Assembly (NCBI GenBank): GCA_027023175.1
Contig: JALVWW010000223.1
Span: 1 to 8,927, forward strand
Length of the DNA: 8,927 nt
Direction of reading: 5' to 3'
DNA from: Campylobacterales bacterium
GTDB taxonomy: Bacteria; Campylobacterota; Campylobacteria; Campylobacterales; JALSKU01
Positions 6,389-8,927 of this stretch are shown here, in pieces. Each line of letters starts with the position of its first letter. Position 1 is the first letter of the stretch. A model generated the notes under the pieces. The model was given only the letters and a program-made list of their open reading frames with translations, ran no database searches and was not told the origin of the DNA. Position numbers and translations under genes: made by a program.

Positions 6389-8669
6389 TTATATTATTCC
6401 AAAATAGACTACTGTATAACTCACTAATTTTAATTACCCTGCCTTTTTCATAATGTTTCACCCTCTCTGCCGGAGCACCAATATCAAATACGGTAATAGG
6501 GTAACCCATTTGCATGATCTCATCGGTAACATATGAAAATGTTTCCGGCCATATCGATGGAAGCAAAAACTCGGAAATTTCATAAGCTTTTATCAGATCC
6601 GGTAGTGTTTCAGGTGTAAACTTTCCTGTTTTGACAAATATCTCTGAATCTATTTTTTGTGAAACTTCCCCAATGAGTACTACTTTAGCATCTATATGAT
6701 TCCGTTCTATATATTTTACTAAACTTTCTATAACTTTTGCCCCTTTTGCAATATTTATCCCTCCTATCACTCCAATAATCTTTTTTTGATTCTTTTTGTT
6801 TTCATATATATAACTATACTTTCCCTTTATATTATGTGGTTCAATCTTGATCTTTTCTTGTAGCTCAGGATAAACTTTAATAAAAATCTCTTTTGAAGCT
6901 TTTGAAAAACAGACAATATGGCAACTTTCATGCAAAAGTCTTTGCCATATACTTCGCCATTCTTCAATATTGTAAGTCTGTATTCGCGAGGGAAATTCCT
7001 CTTTTTTGTGCATATATCGCAAGCAGTTACGACATATTGCAGTATCGTCTGGAAGTTCACAATAATATTGCTCTTGATACAATAGTGTATAGTTTGGACA
7101 TAAAGGATAATAATCGTGTAGTGGTATTATCAAATCAATGTTATGCTTGGATATATAATTTAAGATGTACTGAAGCAAAAGATTAAAGTCAGGGAAGGAG
7201 ACCAAAGAGTTCAAGAATAATTTATCTATAGACAACTGTCCCAATAATTCAAAAAGTATCTGATATGAATCTACAATACACTCGAATGACTCCGATTGAT
7301 CCAGAAAAGTACATATTAAATAATTCTCGTTATAATCAATAATATTTTTCACTACACAAACTATACTACCTATACTAAGATAAGTATTTATTTTTTCGTC
7401 TCGATAACTATTGCTTCCCCCTCCAAGTTCATGATCAATTATAGCAACTGTCTGTGTATATTGGCTTCTTAGTTTGAAATACAGTATGGCTCTCAACATT
7501 TCAAGTTTATTTTCCGAAATGATGGTATCGACCTCATCCAAATAAGAAGGATATCTTGACTCCACAAGCTTCAAGTTCTTTTTAACAAGCTGCTTTTTCT
7601 CCTTTGAGTTAAACGAACCACCATGTTTATGATAAACAAAGAGATTGGTTACATGAAGATTACGATATCCCGCTTTAATAGCACGTTGGCAAAAATCATT
7701 CTCTTCTCCGTACCCTTTTCCAAAAATAGGGTCGAACATCCCGATTTCATCGACCACATTTTTATTTACTCCCATACAAAACCCCACACCTGTTGGGATC
7801 TCAATAAAGGTTTTCTCAAAATTAACATATTGAAAAACTGCATCCACCTCTTCGACACTCTTTCCATCAACCATCTCATTATCCTCCAGATAGTTCGGAA
7901 AACTGCATATGGTACCAGCATTGGTAAAAGGTGTTGTCGTTGCAACGTTTGGCATCGATACTATGGGGTACATAAGACGTTCAAGCCAGTAAGGAGGAAC
8001 TTCAATGTCAGTATTTACAATAACAAAATGGTTTTCGGCCAGAGATGCAAGCCTGTTAACTGTATGTACAAAGCCTAAATTTTGTTTGTTTTTTAGCAGT
8101 ACGATACGTTCATCTGTATCGTCCTCTTTAAGCTTTTTCAAGAACTTCCAGACACGTTCATCGGGGCTAGAGTCATCACATAGCAAAATTCGGTAATCAA
8201 TGCTTGTATTCAATCTGATGCTTTCAAACAGCGGTTGTAGATACTCAAATCCGTTATAGACAGGGATAATCAAATCAACTGGTTTAGAGAGCTGAAGCTT
8301 TGGAATAAAAGAGTGTTGTAAAAACCAGTTTTTAGTTGGAAGACATGCAGGGGGAGACTTTTTCACTTCTTGAACATTTCTTCGTTCGTACTGACCATAC
8401 AAAACATAATGTTTCAACGGATTCACCCCACCTTGCGCGACATCCGGATTATCCTGCAAATATCTTCTGGTATCAAATCTCTGGCTTGGGTTTTTTCCCT
8501 CTTTCCATCCTATCTCCAAATAATGTTCAAGTGCCTCTGTAACAGAAAAGTCTGAAATTTGTGATAGATAGTAGGGTTCATCCCAATAGCCACTGTCTAT
8601 AATTTGAGAAGTAACTTTACTGGTTTTGTTTCCTTTTCTGAAAAAAGAATGGAGCAATTTTTTTAGCAT
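6381..8669 (-). CDS. Bifunctional GT2-GT4 glycosyltransferase with N-terminal NPDV-type repeats
   Basis: Predicted cytoplasmic 762-aa enzyme with two transferase modules. Residues 1-20 are short, basic and hydrophobic (MLKKLLHSFFRKGNK). Residues about 26-99 hold two copies of a degenerate repeat (Y-L-x-x-N-P-D-V ... HY-x-x-x-G-x-x-E-x-R), often found before glycosyltransferase domains. Residues about 130-380 are a GT2 (GT-A) domain: DLIIPVYNG at 132-140, CDDSSPDE at 164-171, the DxD-like NTDIEV at 219-224, and GYGEENDFCQRA at 319-330. Residues about 408-760 are a GT-B domain: a Gly-rich loop (HELGGGSNS, 413-421), LHDYYPLCPN at 517-526, a Cys cluster (537, 546, 549), IGGINIAKGAKV at 635-646, and an EX7E motif at E709/E717. 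It overlaps the upstream gene by 7 bases and the downstream one by 8 (ATGCCTGA). A purine-rich AAGAAG lies about 6 bases before the ATG. The two catalytic modules could add consecutive sugars; the sugars are unknown. The GT-B half is visibly richer in AT than the GT2 half. Confidence 0.9.
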   Translation of the reverse strand: MLKKLLHSFFRKGNKTSKVTSQIIDSGYWDEPYYLSQISDFSVTEALEHYLEIGWKEGKNPSQRFDTRRYLQDNPDVAQGGVNPLKHYVLYGQYERRNVQEVKKSPPACLPTKNWFLQHSFIPKLQLSKPVDLIIPVYNGFEYLQPLFESIRLNTSIDYRILLCDDSSPDERVWKFLKKLKEDDTDERIVLLKNKQNLGFVHTVNRLASLAENHFVIVNTDIEVPPYWLERLMYPIVSMPNVATTTPFTNAGTICSFPNYLEDNEMVDGKSVEEVDAVFQYVNFEKTFIEIPTGVGFCMGVNKNVVDEIGMFDPIFGKGYGEENDFCQRAIKAGYRNLHVTNLFVYHKHGGSFNSKEKKQLVKKNLKLVESRYPSYLDEVDTIISENKLEMLRAILYFKLRSQYTQTVAIIDHELGGGSNSYRDEKINTYLSIGSIVCVVKNIIDYNENYLICTFLDQSESFECIVDSYQILFELLGQLSIDKLFLNSLVSFPDFNLLLQYILNYISKHNIDLIIPLHDYYPLCPNYTLLYQEQYYCELPDDTAICRNCLRYMHKKEEFPSRIQTYNIEEWRSIWQRLLHESCHIVCFSKASKEIFIKVYPELQEKIKIEPHNIKGKYSYIYENKKNQKKIIGVIGGINIAKGAKVIESLVKYIERNHIDAKVVLIGEVSQKIDSEIFVKTGKFTPETLPDLIKAYEISEFLLPSIWPETFSYVTDEIMQMGYPITVFDIGAPAERVKHYEKGRVIKISELYSSLFWNNINA
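8373..8594 (-). repeat. Two NPDV-type protein repeats encoded at the N-terminus of the GT2-GT4 enzyme
   Basis: Residues 26-62 (SGYWDEPYYLSQ ... ALEHYLEIGWKEGKNPS) and 63-99 (FDTRRYLQDNPDVAQ ... PLKHYVLYGQYERRNV) are two units with the same Y-L ... H-Y-x-x-x-G-x-x-E-x-[KR] frame. The second unit has the full NPDV box. The repeats are recognisably the same type as those in the giant transferase two genes downstream, but shorter because that protein has an insertion between the DV and the HY boxes. Confidence 0.7.
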
Positions 8670-8926
8670 AATTTCTTCTTGCCCTCTCTTCCTGTTACAG
8701 TACCCGAAAAACCATAATAATCTGAAATTATCTTTTCATAGTGACACCCTGTCTGCACAACAGCTTCGTATAACATATTTCTGATGTCCATTAAAGCCTC
8801 CGTAACAGTTGCCGGTGTACTCCCAAAAGAAAGGAGTCTCCCACACTTCAACTCTCTAATACGGTTGGAAATAGCACCAATGTCATAGGCAACAGGATAA
8901 AGACCGTTTTGCAATGCCTCTGAAAA
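8663..8926 (-). CDS. GT-B (GT4-type) glycosyltransferase, C-terminal fragment
   Basis: This is the 3' end of a gene whose beginning lies beyond position 8927. Reading frame is open to the window edge, giving 87 visible residues and a TAA stop. The visible start reads F-S-E-A-L-Q-N-G-L-Y-P-V, followed by YDIGAISNRI. This is the second half of the EX7E / 'E-A-x-x-x-G-x-P-V' nucleotide-sugar-binding signature of GT4-type retaining glycosyltransferases. The fragment would therefore be the last part of the C-terminal Rossmann domain plus a closing helix. A TTG codon near 8914 is an internal Leu in this conserved stretch, not a start. The tail resembles the equivalent region of the next gene (IMQMGYPITVFDIGAPAERV), so the two may be related. 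The TAA overlaps the next start codon by 7 bases (ATGCTAA), which indicates one polycistron and probable translational coupling. Donor and acceptor sugars cannot be told. Confidence 0.85.
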   Translation of the reverse strand, partial: FSEALQNGLYPVAYDIGAISNRIRELKCGRLLSFGSTPATVTEALMDIRNMLYEAVVQTGCHYEKIISDYYGFSGTVTGREGKKKLC

Positions 8927-8927
8927 T

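Noticed and set aside
7623..8078. Plus-strand open frame of 151 codons
   Set aside because: It lies fully inside the GT2 half of the 762-aa gene on the opposite strand, has no recognisable motif and a composition typical of an antisense shadow.
8660..8720. Possible internal promoter or terminator between the first two genes
   Set aside because: The genes overlap by seven bases, and I see no hairpin with a T-run nor a convincing -35/-10 pair with the right spacing.
1..8927. Defence system, prophage, CRISPR or tRNA genes
   Set aside because: No nuclease, phage, repeat-spacer or cloverleaf signal was seen; every base is accounted for by glycan genes or the IS end.

Overview
The window is one uninterrupted stretch of a surface-glycan (polysaccharide) biosynthesis operon. 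All genes lie on the minus strand, so transcription runs from position 8927 towards position 1. DNA is AT-rich overall. Genes are packed with overlaps of a few bases, and there is no RNA gene, CRISPR array, terminator or intergenic gap of any size. The host looks like a Gram-negative bacterium with low-to-moderate GC, possibly a Campylobacterota or gammaproteobacterial marine type. That taxonomic guess rests only on composition and gene content and is weak.

Layout in transcription order: (1) the last 87 codons of a GT-B (GT4-type) glycosyltransferase, cut by the window edge (8663-8926); (2) a 762-aa double glycosyltransferase with an N-terminal GT2 (GT-A) module and a C-terminal GT4 (GT-B) module, preceded by two tyrosine/NPDV-type repeats (6381-8669); (3) a PAPS-dependent sulfotransferase-like protein (5312-6388); (4) a giant protein of about 1431 aa with two N-terminal NPDV-type repeats, a small beta-type 'GWA' module, about 600 residues of unassigned all-helical sequence, a GT31-like (beta-1,3-galactosyltransferase-type) domain and a C-terminal GT2_4/GT92-like domain (1006-5301); (5) a secreted GH51-type alpha-L-arabinofuranosidase-like gene (23-1009) that loses homology at about position 126, where the left end of an IS3-family-like insertion sequence begins; (6) the first 19 codons of the IS transposase OrfA (1-57).

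Together the genes encode at least five glycosyltransferase modules in three proteins, one sulfotransferase and one envelope-directed glycoside hydrolase. The simplest reading is assembly of a complex, probably sulfated, extracellular or cell-surface glycan. Cytoplasmic transferases would build and sulfate the repeat, and an exported hydrolase would trim or process it. The hydrolase appears to have been inactivated by the IS. No export, polymerisation or nucleotide-sugar synthesis gene is in the window, so the final glycan (capsule, O-antigen, exopolysaccharide or protein glycan) cannot be assigned.

The most unusual element is the giant protein at 1006-5301. It combines a GT31-like domain, a family best known from animals and plants, with a second transferase and a long helical region of unknown fold. 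GC content also changes sharply within two of the genes, which suggests mosaic assembly.
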